64,000 bases of DNA. It comes from Niebla homalea. Its lineage: Eukaryota > Ascomycota > Lecanoromycetes > Lecanorales > Ramalinaceae. Made by a program: the position numbers and the translations under genes. Below the pieces are notes generated by a model, which had not been told where the DNA came from, did not search any database, and was given only the letters and a program-made list of their open reading frames with translations. Location of the stretch: assembly GCA_019925105.1 (NCBI GenBank), contig JAHGAU010000009.1:1825830-1889829 (forward strand), in the 5' to 3' direction. Shown in pieces: positions 11,698 to 22,545 of this stretch; the stretch's first letter is position 1, and every line of letters starts with the position of its first letter.

Positions 11698-12631
11698 ATG
11701 TACATTACCAAGTTCGCAGGTCTGACCAACCTGGCATTGTGCGCCTTCGTGTCAGCAACTCCAGCACCCTTTCCAAAGCCTATACCAGACATGAGTATCG
11801 CACATAGCTCGACAGCAACGAGCCCACCAACTACCACTACCACTTCATTGGCTTCCAAAAGCGTACGGAGAGAAAGCGGCCACTTCGCCCAGCAAGACCC
11901 ACCCCCAAAACAAACCATCCAGGACGGCACCTTTACCGGGAAGCTCGCCAAATTGACCCTCACTTCCTACGACACAACCGACTGCTCTGCGCCCAGCTTT
12001 GATTCCTACCACGAGAACGAGGTCGACTGGAACGTGATGCTGCTGACCACTACTGGCTTCTTCTATTCCTATCATTTATCTCGAAACCTAACTGGAGCCG
12101 AGCAGCTGGATTTCTATACCTATCCTCGCTACGCAGGCGACGTGGGGGTCCATCCTGGCGCGCACATGGAGACGAGCAGTCCGGATGCGAATGGGACTCT
12201 GCAGGTCGGGGCAGGTGATCCAGGGCCAGAAAGGCCCTGCTATACATTTGCCAAGAGTGCGGCAGAAGTCGTACCGGATGAGCTCAAGAAAAAGGCACCG
12301 GGCGTTGGGGTATACGTGAGTTTCCCTTTCTCCTCTTCTTTCCTTCCTTTGTCTCACCCGCTCTTTGCTTTCATATACTCGGCTTCCTTGCTTCCGCCTT
12401 TTCCCCCTCTCTTTTCCCCCTTCCTTGCGGTCCAGATTTCAGATGAGCCTCAGAAGCAATGGTCGAACTCATGTACCTCCATAACCCTGAAGCTGACTTC
12501 TATTCTTCCAGTCCTTCTTGCTCTGGAACAAACTCGATGCTATCGGCGACCAGGGAGATAGCCCTTACAACAAGCGCCGCGCCATGAAAAGGGAGTCAAG
12601 CTTCGAACGAAGTACGTCTTCCAATCCGTGA
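11698..12631 (+). CDS. Predicted secreted protein, unknown family
   Basis: The first exon (11698-12315) starts with a signal peptide (about residues 1-20, ending near SATPAP) and a Thr/Pro/Ser-rich linker. A globular part follows with two isolated cysteines and the segments GTFTGKLAKLTLTSYD and LDFYTYPRYAGDVGVHPG. I propose one intron, 12316-12511 (GTGAGT to TTCCAG, pyrimidine-rich), leading to a second exon 12512-12631 that reads FLLWNKLDAIGDQGD and ends with a basic tail, 245 residues in all. The frame also stays open through part of the intron, so an unspliced or differently spliced C-terminus (stop near 12561) is possible. A GTACGT near 12613 could be a further donor. The N-terminal exon is solid, the 3' end is not. 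Confidence 0.6.
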
Positions 12632-14485
12632 ACATGACATGACAAATGTTTCGGTGGACCGTCGTAGTATCAGAAATGGCCTTCAGGTATCCTTCCCTTT
12701 GGTGCATTTTGCCCACAATATCAGAAAATATTATGTGAGATCAGTCCCTGGAGTGGTGAAACAGTATTGGAACCTTCACGAAAAAAAAAAGGCATCAATA
12801 CCTATGGCTGGACGGCCCCTTGTCTCTATCAAGCCAGCGTCATATCTTCGAAATCTCGGCATCGCTTTCCACGTCCTGGCTATGCCCCGACAAGCGGATG
12901 GGATTTTCTTCCCAAGCCAGGGGGTGCAGCATCCAGTGTCCTGCTCCGCCGTCCAAAAGAATGTATCCCTCCGCACACAAGATATCTTCCGGGCAAGTCC
13001 TGGTAACATAAATGAATCACGCGCATGCCCATGAGTCGTCGCAATCGGAAATATCAGGGCTAGAGGCGAGGGAGGCGAACGTTGCTCGCCTGCCTACCTA
13101 CCTGCTCAATGAGACATGCAGAACACCCGCATGAAGAATCGGAAGACGAGATCTCAACCCCACTCCATCGAAACAAGGTTTTTCTTCTTCTCTTGCTTCA
13201 CGGCTCGTACATATCAAGATATGAGATGTTTCCCATATTTATCATATCAAATAGAATCCAATTGCGCGATGCCTTTGAACTGCTTGTATCCTCCAGCGAC
13301 TTCAAAGGATCGTCCTCCTAGTCCTGCTGGCCCGGTGGTGCTGCTGCCTGCCGAAGCGAGAGAACTTGGGAAAAAGTTGCCCAGTCAGTCAGTCAGTCAG
13401 TTATGCAAACACCGATGAAATGCCTGCCGTTCTTGCTTATGCTGAGAAGGCCCCTGCTTATGTGTCGTCACACAGCGTGCATTCTTATTCTCAGCACTGT
13501 TGGAGTCTCGATATCTCCACCACTCCCGACCCCCCAGTCACCCTTTCTCTGTCCAGGCTCTCACTTCCAAGCTTTATGCCTTCATGCCTGCCTGCATGCC
13601 TGCACAATTCTAGCTGTCGCGATGTCGTGTCGGTGGAAGGAGACGGGCGGCGGCGCAGTGAGGAGGTGAGTGCACCTTGGGCGACCGAATGGGGGAGACG
13701 CTGGTATCGGGGGGGTAATGGTCACGAAGACTAAGTGTATCTCAGGCTTGAGGGTGATTTTTGGGGGCGAGGAAGGGAAGAGAGAAGGACGTAAGGAAGG
13801 GGGAGCACGGAAGGATGGGTGAAGAGGGGTGGGGAGCGGTAGGGGAGACAGAGAGGGGGAGGAGGAACAGCATGCAGGAGAGTAGAGTGGAGGAACAAGT
13901 CAAGTGAAACCGGAGGAAGGAGGAAAGAAGCAGAAGGGTGGCAGATCACGAGACTCGACTACAAGACCAGATCGTCAGCCGCCGAGGGGGGCGTGAAAGT
14001 GTTGCTGTCATGGCATTTAGGATCACTTGTATGTGACAAGTTTTTGCAAATGTGGTGAGCACGGAGAACATGATTTGGTCCAATGAAGGTCTCTGAACTA
14101 TACATATTTACATCCAACCAAACCAGTGGAGGCTGCGCCATCTCTCAATGCAACAATCAAGACGGGAATTAGAGATTAAAGATAGTGGTGGTGGTATTCC
14201 GTCATCCTCCTCTTCAACTCCTCATTCCCATCTTCGCCATCGCTCAAACGCTCCAAATGAAAAATTCTCTTTCAGGGCTCGCGCCTCCCGTGTCTCAGCG
14301 TGGAGGTACCAACACCTTAAACTGGGCGGTCACGGCAAAAGTACTGATCCCTTACTCCCCCAGAAATACCGCCGTGGACTGCTTGACATCCCCATCTGTC
14401 GTCACAAGCGACGGTAGCGACGACCTTCTTCCACTCCAACCCCAGTAGGCAGCTCTGCAGGATCTCGGAATGAGGTTGACCGAAA
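12632..14485. other. Intergenic with simple-sequence patches
   Basis: No gene recognised. It holds a short (CAGT)n run at 13,381-13,400, a purine-rich stretch of GGA and GAA tracts at about 13,750-13,930, and scattered short frames without protein-like content. Confidence 0.45.
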
Positions 14486-14986
14486 TCAGATCGAGTGATC
14501 AACCCCCTCCCATGCCCTCCACCTCTTCTCCTCCGCCTCCTTTCCGGCGATCCCACCGCTCGATCCCCTCCCACTCCTCGGCGCAGTAGCCACCCAGCTC
14601 AGCCATCCCCCCTTACTGACTCTCCCTTGCCTGCCGTCCAGCCGTGGGGATCGGAAGGTTGTTTCCAATGACCTGCTGGGGACTGGTGACGACGAGGATT
14701 CCGAATACTCCTCGTGGAGGGAGAGGTAAGTATCTGATGCGTTGGGGTCGGGGGAAGCGGAGCGGGGAAGGAGGTTCGATGATTGTTGGATCTCGTGACG
14801 GGAAGCCTCGATGAGTTTGGCGTAGGGGGAGTCGGGGGCGGAGAGGAGGGAGTGGAAGTGCGAGGTGAATATGGAGGTCAATGGTAATGATGAGGTGGTG
14901 AGTTGTGATCGGGATATTGGGGCGCTCAAGGTGGTGGTGGTGGCAAGGAGGAGGGTTAGGGTATAGTAAAGGGTTGTAGAATGCAT
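14486..14986 (-). CDS. Small predicted secreted protein
   Basis: A single open frame of 166 residues from an ATG at 14986. The first 22 residues form a signal peptide (MHSTTLYYTLTLLLATTTTL, then SAP). The rest is rich in Ser, Arg and Pro with no cysteine, and includes a probable dibasic site (SRSLETTFRSPRLDGRQ) followed by a Gly/Ser/Arg-rich tail. The family is unknown. Low-complexity composition weakens the call, but the signal peptide in frame with the only long ORF supports it. Confidence 0.45.
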   Translation of the reverse strand: MHSTTLYYTLTLLLATTTTLSAPISRSQLTTSSLPLTSIFTSHFHSLLSAPDSPYAKLIEASRHEIQQSSNLLPRSASPDPNASDTYLSLHEEYSESSSSPVPSRSLETTFRSPRLDGRQGRVSKGGWLSWVATAPRSGRGSSGGIAGKEAEEKRWRAWEGVDHSI

Positions 14987-16519
14987 TGCGAGGATTGAGG
15001 TGGGAATCGGGAAATGTGTGAGCGAGGCTGTAAGACCAATATCTTCGATGGCGTCTGTACAACGCGGGCGAAGCTTCGTTTTTGGAGGGTGAAGATGGTG
15101 ATTGTTATGATGGATGGAAGAGTTGGAGAGAGCTTGGAGACATTGAGTCTTGATATGTTCTTATCGAAAAAGGCTTATAGCGGGTGCGTTGATTTTGGTG
15201 TTGGGACGAAATTGTAAGGCGTCCAGCTGAAGATTGATGTTGCCTGAGGCGAGGTATATGGACTCTGTTCGCGCAGGCTTGCAAAATGATTAGGTATTAG
15301 TCTGCAAAGAATAGTATGCAATCTATAGCCGTGGATGCTGGCAAAAAGGAAAGAACAATCAGGCACGCAACCAAAATATACAGAACCCCACAACTATAAG
15401 AAGAGACGATCACACAAAAAGGGGAGTAAAGTAGCAGACCGCCAGAATACAGTCAGACCAACAGGAACAAAATTAAGGAAATGATGCTCCCATAACATCG
15501 TCAAGCCTTCCAAATAATAGCTTACCGGGAGAACGCTCAGCTTCCTTCACGCCACCATGGGTCTATCACAATGGTCGAAATCCAAATGGCCCGATAGCCC
15601 CTGGGTGATGAAAGCCTCTCTGGTCTCTGCACCCAACTCAGTAAACCTTCCAGCTGGGTCGCAGGGCGCCACGAGAAGTTATGAGCCAGCTCGGCCAGAT
15701 CCTTCGAACGCTAAGCGGGATCATCCAGATGAGATTGTCCCAAGACAGGCTGAGCCATGCCGCGTCAGGCTAGATCGCGATATCCCAGCTGCCTAGCTCT
15801 TGACTTCGCCTGCAGTAGTAACCTTAAAAGGATTGTTCCTTTAGGAGCGGGGGGGCCCTCTGATCCAACCAGTCGCCCACGACTTGCATGCAGAAACGCA
15901 GACATTTTTGTTGGGGAAGCCGTGGGCGCACACTAACCCGGTAAAGTGTAAGAGCAAAAGCTTGATGGATAGCGTGCTGAATCGGCGTCGGTGTTCTTCA
16001 CTCGATGACTTGACGGGCACCTGCCTGTCGTCACGGTCGTCGAACCGCGCTCTTGGGTGAAGGTACCGATTCTTTGCAATCCTCGATGCAGGGTTCAAGA
16101 AGATCTATTTAATCTAAGTCATTCCGCGTACGGAAAGTTTGCTCTACGAAAGCTTGACGAAATGCTTGGGGGCTTGCGCTAGGTCCTTCACGTCAGAGCT
16201 GAAGCTTTCCTGACTGGCTGCCGCCTGCGGGGGTGGTGGTTCGCTTACCTTGGACTCTTGGTAGCGGCAATTAGCAGCGGGACTTTAGGATCACGAACTC
16301 AATAGGCCTTAGTACGTAGTGGCAAGAGTGGCTCTCCGTTGGCGACCTCTCTCTATCAGCAGTGTGAACAGCAGGAGTATTCCAATACTTGAATACGGTG
16401 TGAACTCGAGTCCCTGGGTGTGGAACGCGCTGCTCCAAGCCTTTTGACTTCACATTGATATATATACAAATATACGACCGTTATCCATTACGAGGATTGT
16501 TGATGTGAATCATGCACCG
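14987..16519. other. Intergenic
   Basis: About 1.5 kb with no recognisable gene. A short frame at 15,557-15,796 is not protein-like. Confidence 0.45.
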
Positions 16520-18496
16520 CTAATAATCGCTTCGACGTGCCTGTAAATGCGGCCTTGGAAAAGTCTTGTTCGATGCAAAGTCTAACGGTGGTGACCCCTC
16601 TCTTGCTTCATCCTCGGTATTCACCCCTTTGTATGCCGTCGTTTGTGAACCAAGGGTCCGAAGGGGCTGTTCATCGTCCGTGGAACCACGGAGTACAATG
16701 ACAGGCCTTGGGCCTTCACGAGCCAATCTGACCTTGAGAGACCCTGCCGTACGGTCTGAAGCATCTGCAGTCCATTCACCGGCTCCTTTCACATATTCAG
16801 CATTCACGTGCTGGGCGTTCTGGGCTCCGCGCAAAGAAGATGCGATGATGAGACTTTTGACGTCACGGTAGTCGAAGCGCAGGAGCTGCTTCCATCTGTT
16901 CGTCCTGAAGAATTCAAAAACGAATACCCAGACAACACAGAAGTTAACGACCAGTGCTGCATAGATCCAAGTCTTCTGCCCAATCTTGACTGCACCGACG
17001 ATGGCCCTCGCTGGTACCTCCTGCGTGCTGTTGGCGATCATAATCTGCGCACTCGAATAGTCCGCCAGATAATCATCCAGCAGTGACTCAAAGGACCTGC
17101 TGAGTGCGTAAAGGATCGTATCATTCTTGCTCATCTTCCCGTCAACAAGGCCGTGATTTTGAGCAAGAAAGGTATTATTTATGCTCGCATAGAACGCATC
17201 GCCAACCACCGAGGTATACATTGAGGTGTTGATCTGCGTAATTATCTTCAGTCCTTGCGACGCTTGCGCGGCGATGAGGCCATTGCCTCGCCGGCCGGTA
17301 TTGTTGTAGATGGTGCAAGGATCGTCGCTGCATGTGCCGCAGCCCCAGTATTGAAAGCGTCCGTGATCCGTGGTGGGATCCATATCCATGACATCGGACC
17401 CATTCCTGAGGGCAGTCACGTTGATGAGTTTTTGCCTCACATCGACAGCCACCATGAATTCTGTTGGGGTGAAATTGATGCTGCATTGTGTTTGATTGAG
17501 ATATGAGTATTGCTCTCCCCCGGCCACGACGATGATACCTCCCTCCCGGTTCATGTGAGCGCTGATCGATGTGAGATATGTTGTCTTCTCAAAGCCCACT
17601 TGGGCATAATAGTCGAGTGCTCCGCCCGGTAAGGTGCCATTGGCAAGAAAAACGTCCGGCCAAGCCTTCCCAGTGTTGTTGAACAGTAGATACCAGCCCC
17701 AGAGCGTGGATGAATTCTTGACGCAATGAACCGAGGTTTCGTAGCCGATCTCGGTGTAATTATAAGACTCGACATGCTTCTCGATGCCTGGGAGGATTGC
17801 CAGACCAGCTGCTGCGCCGACACCATACGAGCGATTGAGATAGGTGTACTGCGTCAAGTCATTCTTTGAATGCTTGTGAGTGGTCGAGTTAGTGGCTGTG
17901 GCCGCTGCAGCCGTGTTCAAAAACAATCCGGAGCGGTGAGTGATGGGTGAGTAGGTGAATGACCCAAAGTCATTGTATGTGACATTGTTATCCGTGGCGC
18001 CCCAGGTATGGTTCCAGAACATACCATCGGGATCTGGTTTATATACTGATGTATTGACAGTTGAGTGCCGTACCGTTGTCGTCTCGACCGGCGTGATGGC
18101 ACCAACCCAGATCGCTGCAGGGCCAAAAGTTACAGCAATGAAGAGGGCAGAGACCCCAAGCAGCGATGAGGGCAAATTCCAATCGATGCGCCGGTTCAGC
18201 ATGGAATTCCAGAACTGCAATTGATCCAATGAGATCGAGTGTCGCTCAAGATAGAGCCTGGAGGCGTTGCTGAGGCATGTCATGAGTAAGGCAACTTGCG
18301 CGACACCCAACAGATACGCTATGACTTGGATGAAGATCTGAACGCCAGTTCGGTCTCGAATCACGATCTCGTAGACTCTGCCGGTATTGGAGACATGATT
18401 CCACTCAAGCGCGACAAGAACAATTGAGATGATTGTGGTTATCGCAAGGCCTGGGACATGTGCGTATCTCGTCCATGAATCCGCTAATGAAGACAT
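16520..18496 (-). CDS. Large glycosylated membrane protein, unknown function
   Basis: An uninterrupted frame of 658 residues. Three membrane helices lie near the N-terminus (about residues 14-36, 52-75 and 108-135). A predicted extracellular region of about 380 residues follows, with roughly 18 N-x-S/T sequons and several cysteines, then one further membrane helix (YAALVVNFCVVWVFVFEFF, about residue 515-540) and a cytosolic tail of about 115 residues. This layout is common among uncharacterised filamentous-fungal plasma-membrane proteins, but I cannot name the family. The ecto-domain contains a short CGTC near NYWGCGTC-like spacing (QYWGCGTC), and such cysteines may form disulphides. No intron is needed. 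A sensor or adhesion role would be guesswork. Confidence 0.75.
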   Translation of the reverse strand: MSSLADSWTRYAHVPGLAITTIISIVLVALEWNHVSNTGRVYEIVIRDRTGVQIFIQVIAYLLGVAQVALLMTCLSNASRLYLERHSISLDQLQFWNSMLNRRIDWNLPSSLLGVSALFIAVTFGPAAIWVGAITPVETTTVRHSTVNTSVYKPDPDGMFWNHTWGATDNNVTYNDFGSFTYSPITHRSGLFLNTAAAATATNSTTHKHSKNDLTQYTYLNRSYGVGAAAGLAILPGIEKHVESYNYTEIGYETSVHCVKNSSTLWGWYLLFNNTGKAWPDVFLANGTLPGGALDYYAQVGFEKTTYLTSISAHMNREGGIIVVAGGEQYSYLNQTQCSINFTPTEFMVAVDVRQKLINVTALRNGSDVMDMDPTTDHGRFQYWGCGTCSDDPCTIYNNTGRRGNGLIAAQASQGLKIITQINTSMYTSVVGDAFYASINNTFLAQNHGLVDGKMSKNDTILYALSRSFESLLDDYLADYSSAQIMIANSTQEVPARAIVGAVKIGQKTWIYAALVVNFCVVWVFVFEFFRTNRWKQLLRFDYRDVKSLIIASSLRGAQNAQHVNAEYVKGAGEWTADASDRTAGSLKVRLAREGPRPVIVLRGSTDDEQPLRTLGSQTTAYKGVNTEDEAREGSPPLDFASNKTFPRPHLQARRSDY

Positions 18497-19209
18497 TCTG
18501 ATAGGGGTTCTTCAGTGCGACAGCGACCAGCATGGGGAGAACAGGGCTTGCTGCTCGCTCAGATGTTTCATTTCTTGAGCTGAGGTTAGAGGTGCTCGCT
18601 GTGCGTCAGATATAACATTATCGTGTCCATCAGGCTGAAGGCTGAGTCTGTCAGCGTCATTATCTTGTCAAACACGCTACTGGTCTACCGACCTGTATAG
18701 TGCAACCCTAAGATGCAGGAGACGTCCAGATTGTCGGGGCATTCATAGAATGCAACCTACAGAGCACATGGTAATGGCTGGTCAAATACATGGTGATTGA
18801 TGAGGACCAGGCTTGCCAGGCCGTCTATTACACGGACCCAATAGATAAGAAAGCGCTCAGGCCGCCACGTCGCAATTTGTAAATCATTACCTTGACCTTG
18901 ACGACCTTGACGACAGTACATATTGCCTGCCGCTGAGACGCGAGAATGGGTTTTGGGGGTGTAGTGAGATCGGTGATTCCGATTGAAAATCCAGCCTTGT
19001 AGTACTCATCACGGTTAGCGCATGAATGAAAACGCAAGGTCGGCTCCACCCTCCAAGCCTGTGGCTTTGCCATCCCCTCGCCCGCTCTATGGACCGCGGG
19101 AGGAGGAGGAGGTAACATCTGAAGCTCTGAAGCTCTGTGAAGGTCGGGAAAGATGTGAGGCACGATCAAAAGGCTGTGGGAGCCTTGTCAAGCAACCAAG
19201 TCAGCGGTA
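18497..19209. other. Intergenic, divergent promoters
   Basis: Lies between the starts of the membrane protein and the CLYBL-like gene. No gene seen. A small tandem repeat (GAAGCTCT) occurs near 19,120. Confidence 0.45.
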
Positions 19210-20178
19210 ATGGCTTCGGCGACCTCTCTTTTACGCCGAGCCCTGCTCTATGTGCCGGCTTCCTCACAGAAAATGCTTGACAAGTCTCGAGGCATATTGA
19301 GTGTTGACTGTGTAGCGTACGACCTTGAAGACTCTGTCTCGCTGAATAGAAAGGACGAAGCACGGCAAAGATTGCGTCAATTTCTGGAGCAAGCAGCAGC
19401 TCCAGGCATTAATGAAGTCGCTGTTCGCATCAATTCGATTGGCAGTGGTCTTGCAGAGAAGGATCTTGCCGCCGTTTGCAACACACCTTCCCTCAACACC
19501 ATTGTCGTTCCCAAAGTGAGCTCACCAACAGACCTTACTTGGGCCGCGGACTTCATCGCGTATAATCGAAAAGACGTACTCTTGTCGTCGCCGTCGTCCA
19601 CTCCCTCATCGCAGATCAAGATCCTCGCCCTCATCGAATCCGCAAAATCCCTCTCGAACCTCACCTCCATCTGCCGGGCCACCCCTCTCCTTTCCGGTGT
19701 TATCTTCGCGGCCGAAGACTTCGCTCTCGATCTCTCCCTCACCCGTACTCCATCCCTCACGGAATTCCTCTACGCGCGCTCCTCCATCGCCACGGCTGCC
19801 CGCGCCCATGACATTCCCTCTATAATCGACCTTGTCTGCACAGACTTCAAGGGCGAGCAAGGTCGCCAGAGAATGGAGGAGGAATGCCTGGGGGGGAAGA
19901 GCTTGGGTTTCAATGGCAAGCAGTGCATACACCCAGATCAAGTGGGCATTGCACAAAAGGCCTTTGCGCCGGGAGACCAGGAAATCGAGTGGGCTGTTAG
20001 GATTGTCATCGCAGATAAAAAGGCAGATGAGCTAGGGAAGGGCGCGTGGGCGCTGGATGGCAAGATGGTAGATCTGCCGGTCGTGGGCAAGGCCAGAGGT
20101 ATCGTTGCCAGGGCGGAGCAATGCGGCTTTGATGTGAATGCGGTCAAGGAGCGATGGCACGCTCAAGAGCCGGAGTAA
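19210..20178 (+). CDS. CitE/HpcH-family lyase, CLYBL-like
   Basis: An intronless frame of 322 residues belonging to the HpcH/HpaI aldolase - citrate lyase beta superfamily, closest in motifs to eukaryotic CLYBL (citramalyl-CoA lyase). It has LLYVPASSQKML near the start, the acidic metal-site motif AYDLEDSVSLN, VAVRINSIGSG, VVPKVSSP, ALIESAKSL, IFAAEDFALDLS carrying the second acidic metal ligand, and the C-terminal GFNGKQCIHPDQV loop. These enzymes cleave or condense CoA thioesters in a TIM barrel with Mg2+. The first residues (MASATSLLRRALLYVPAS) are basic and suit mitochondrial import. The substrate is inferred from family, not shown. The start is the first ATG of the frame. Confidence 0.88.
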   Translation: MASATSLLRRALLYVPASSQKMLDKSRGILSVDCVAYDLEDSVSLNRKDEARQRLRQFLEQAAAPGINEVAVRINSIGSGLAEKDLAAVCNTPSLNTIVVPKVSSPTDLTWAADFIAYNRKDVLLSSPSSTPSSQIKILALIESAKSLSNLTSICRATPLLSGVIFAAEDFALDLSLTRTPSLTEFLYARSSIATAARAHDIPSIIDLVCTDFKGEQGRQRMEEECLGGKSLGFNGKQCIHPDQVGIAQKAFAPGDQEIEWAVRIVIADKKADELGKGAWALDGKMVDLPVVGKARGIVARAEQCGFDVNAVKERWHAQEPE

Positions 20179-20869
20179 GAGAGTTGTATGAACAACGAAG
20201 GAAACATCAAGGGGCATGCAACTGTTCATTGACGCGTTGCTGGGGCAAGTCGTCCATCCGATCGCTACCGTTTCCGATGCGATCAATGACGAAAGAATAG
20301 TCGCTGTCAAATTACCAGTCAAAAATCCACCTGTACACCTGTACAGAATTCTCCCGTCTCGACCTATACACATTACGAAGCCTTGCTTCACCTTCAATCG
20401 CCGTGGTCATGGCATCCCTTTCACCGTCAGGCTCCTCGGTCAAGCTATAATGTGTGTGGTTGCAAAGGCTTATAGCCATGTCGGGAAGAGTTTGGATATG
20501 ATGTTGTATCCGAGGCAGCAGGCTGGGGGGTTATGAGCTGGGGTTCGGTGGTTGGGAGAAAGTTATACGATTGGGGAGGAACAGATCTTTGCGGATAAGG
20601 AAGATCGTGGAGGTGCCAATGTTGCCATTGAAGGGGGAACCTTTCTCATGCTGAATCCAGCCTGAGGATACACACTGATGAGGCTGATGCTCTATATTGC
20701 AATGGAATTCCAGTGAGAATTTTCCTTCGCCGGTGCCCCCACTTCTCAAAACCCAAAGTCGACTGATGACGCCATACTTCGCTTGACACTATTCGCACCT
20801 TTATCCCCTCTTCACTTCGTCACTAATTGGACCTACAACACACCTGAACACATCTGAACACACTTGAAC
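20179..20869. other. Intergenic
   Basis: No gene supported. A 106-codon frame at 20,216-20,536 lacks recognisable features. The right end merges with the PQ-loop gene promoter. Confidence 0.4.
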
Positions 20870-20926
20870 CACGTGTCTTGCCCCACGTGGCACCACGTGT
20901 CTTGCCGCTCCACGTGGCACCACGTT
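20870..20926 (+). promoter_or_regulatory. Cluster of four CACGTG sites upstream of the PQ-loop gene
   Basis: Perfect CACGTG palindromes stand at 20870, 20884, 20894 and 20911, with a CACGTT at 20921, all within 57 bp and 30 to 86 bp before the ATG at 20956. They form two imperfect copies of a CACGTG-TCTTGCC-CACGTGGCAC block. CACGTG is the E-box core bound by fungal bHLH factors of the Pho4/NUC-1, Cbf1 and SREBP types. Binding and the identity of the factor are inferred. Confidence 0.65.
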
Positions 20927-20955
20927 TCCTGCTTCACTATTTCCCCCCTTTACCA

Positions 20956-21867
20956 ATGGCGCCCCAAACCTCCATCCCTACCTCTGCTAACGTCCTCGGC
21001 ACCATCGCCACGATATGCTGGTGCGTCCAATTGGTCCCCCAGATCATCCGCAACCACCGCACCAAAACGACCGAGGGTCTCCCCGCCGCAATGATGTTCC
21101 TCTGGTCCCTTTGCGGGGTACCCTTTGGCGTCTACGCTGTCGTGCAGAACTTCAACATCCCCATCCAGGTGCAGCCGCAGTGTTTCTGCGCGCTGTGTCT
21201 GGTCAGCTGGGCGCAGTGTATGCATTACAGCCGCAAATGGCCCCTCTGGCGGACCTGGCTCGTCACGGCGGCGATCCTGGCCGTCTTTGCCGGGGTGGAG
21301 ACGATGTTGATTTTGGTCATCAGGGGGCCATATCGGAGGGGGGTGTCGTGGCCCGTCACCTTTGTGGGCATCCTGGCGGCTGTGCTGCTGATTCTGGGGT
21401 ATGTGCCCGTGCCATTTGAGGTCGTGAAGCGGAGGGGGAGGGTCATTGGGATCGATTTCGTCTTCTTGGCGATTGATTGGGCCGGGGCGTTTCTTTCGTT
21501 GATGGCTCTTGGTATGCAGGATGTTTGGTGGTGATGTGGAAAGGAGAAGGCTGATGCGTATGAAGTTGCCCAAAACACCTTCGATATTCTTGGAGGGGTC
21601 ATGTACGCCGCCTGTGCGGCAATCGAAATGGGTATCGTCCTCTCACATTTGGTATGGCTCTTCCGCACCCGAGCGATACGAAAGCGTGCCAAAGACGCTG
21701 AGCTTTCATGGGAGGAATCGCTGGAAGCTCAGGAATGGGAGGATAAGCGCTGGAGGTTAAAGTGGAACTTCTCCTTCTTCACTCATCCTCACGTTGTGGA
21801 CACGGGGTCGCCGAAGCCCATTGATGATTTAGAACTGAACATAAGGCAACAAGAGTCAGAACCCTAA
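20956..21867 (+). CDS. PQ-loop repeat membrane protein
   Basis: Two exons (20956-21511, 21566-21867; intron 54 nt) give 285 residues. Seven hydrophobic segments are visible. The first PQ-loop reads CWCVQLVPQIIRNHRTK with the downstream TTEGLPAAMMFLWSL. The second, in the other half, is degenerate (GYVPVPFEVVKRRGRVIGID). PQ-loop proteins of this type are vacuolar/lysosomal or other endomembrane carriers such as basic amino acid or cystine exporters. The intron joins LMAL to VAQNTFDILGGVMYAA and keeps frame. The C-terminal 60 residues are hydrophilic and cytosolic. The promoter holds four CACGTG sites. Substrate unknown. Confidence 0.85.
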
Positions 21868-22397
21868 TATTAACAAATGAGACGTCAAAGAAAAGCACAC
21901 GACCAATTGCTGGGAACGTGCGTTGAGGAAGCTTTGGGCTGGCGAACACGTTGTGAAGGTATGATCGATCCCATATGAGATTTTGGTATAGGACTCTGGA
22001 TCATGTGGAGGAGTTCAAAAGCTCGAAGAGCAACAATATGTATCAGAGCAGCAGCTAATGCTTTGCTGATCTCAACATCTCGTACCGTACCATACTCCTC
22101 AACGGCTGAGTCCAGATGCATTTATATCCTTTGAAGCGTGCGACCGGTCGAGTACGAAAGCATTCACCTTGGAAAGCACGTGGCACTATCATGTGACATC
22201 AATTTTTCGGGATCGCCTGACGTCGACAAGATTCACTACTTCATTCACTTCATTTGAGAGTGAAACGTACCAAGACGAAGACCAAGAAAAAAAGAAGGTC
22301 GTCAGAACAGCAGCTGAAGAGATCTGCCTCTTCCGTCTAATCGGCCTTCCCGATGTCCGCAGAGCAGGACGTCAAGACTTAAAAAAGAAAACCACAT
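21868..22397. other. Intergenic
   Basis: No gene recognised. It ends just downstream of the tRNA-like gene, where a T-run on the minus strand (22,381-22,390) would serve as its Pol III terminator. Confidence 0.45.
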
Positions 22398-22545
22398 CGC
22401 ACGAGCTAGGATTCGAACCTAGTACTGCAGCAGAAAACCAGGACTTTAGAGACGTCTCCATACAGCAAGGCATGACCCAAGCGTTCGGGGACACTCTCTT
22501 TACTCTCCGCTTAGCGCTATTGTGTTACCACTACACCACTCGAGC
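22398..22545 (-). tRNA. tRNA-like gene with a long intron, isotype not assigned
   Basis: On the minus strand an A box (TGGTGTAGTGG) with a complete D arm (GTGT, AGTGGTA, ACAC) and a perfect B box/T arm (CTAGG, TTCGAAT, CCTAG) are about 115 nt apart. The ends pair as an acceptor stem (GCTCGAG with CTCGTGC, one U-U mismatch), followed by a T-run terminator. The total is 148 nt, so about 75 nt would be intron. I could not place an anticodon with U33 and a fully paired anticodon stem: the best stem (ATAGC with GCTGC) has a mismatch. It may be a real tRNA with an unusual intron, or a decaying tRNA pseudogene. Confidence 0.6.

Noticed and set aside
13366..13734. 122-codon frame over the (CAGT)n run
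   Set aside because: Low-complexity and repeat-derived; no protein-like features.
20216..20536. 106-codon frame downstream of the CLYBL-like gene
   Set aside because: No recognisable domain, signal or codon pattern; overlapped by frames of similar length on the other strand.
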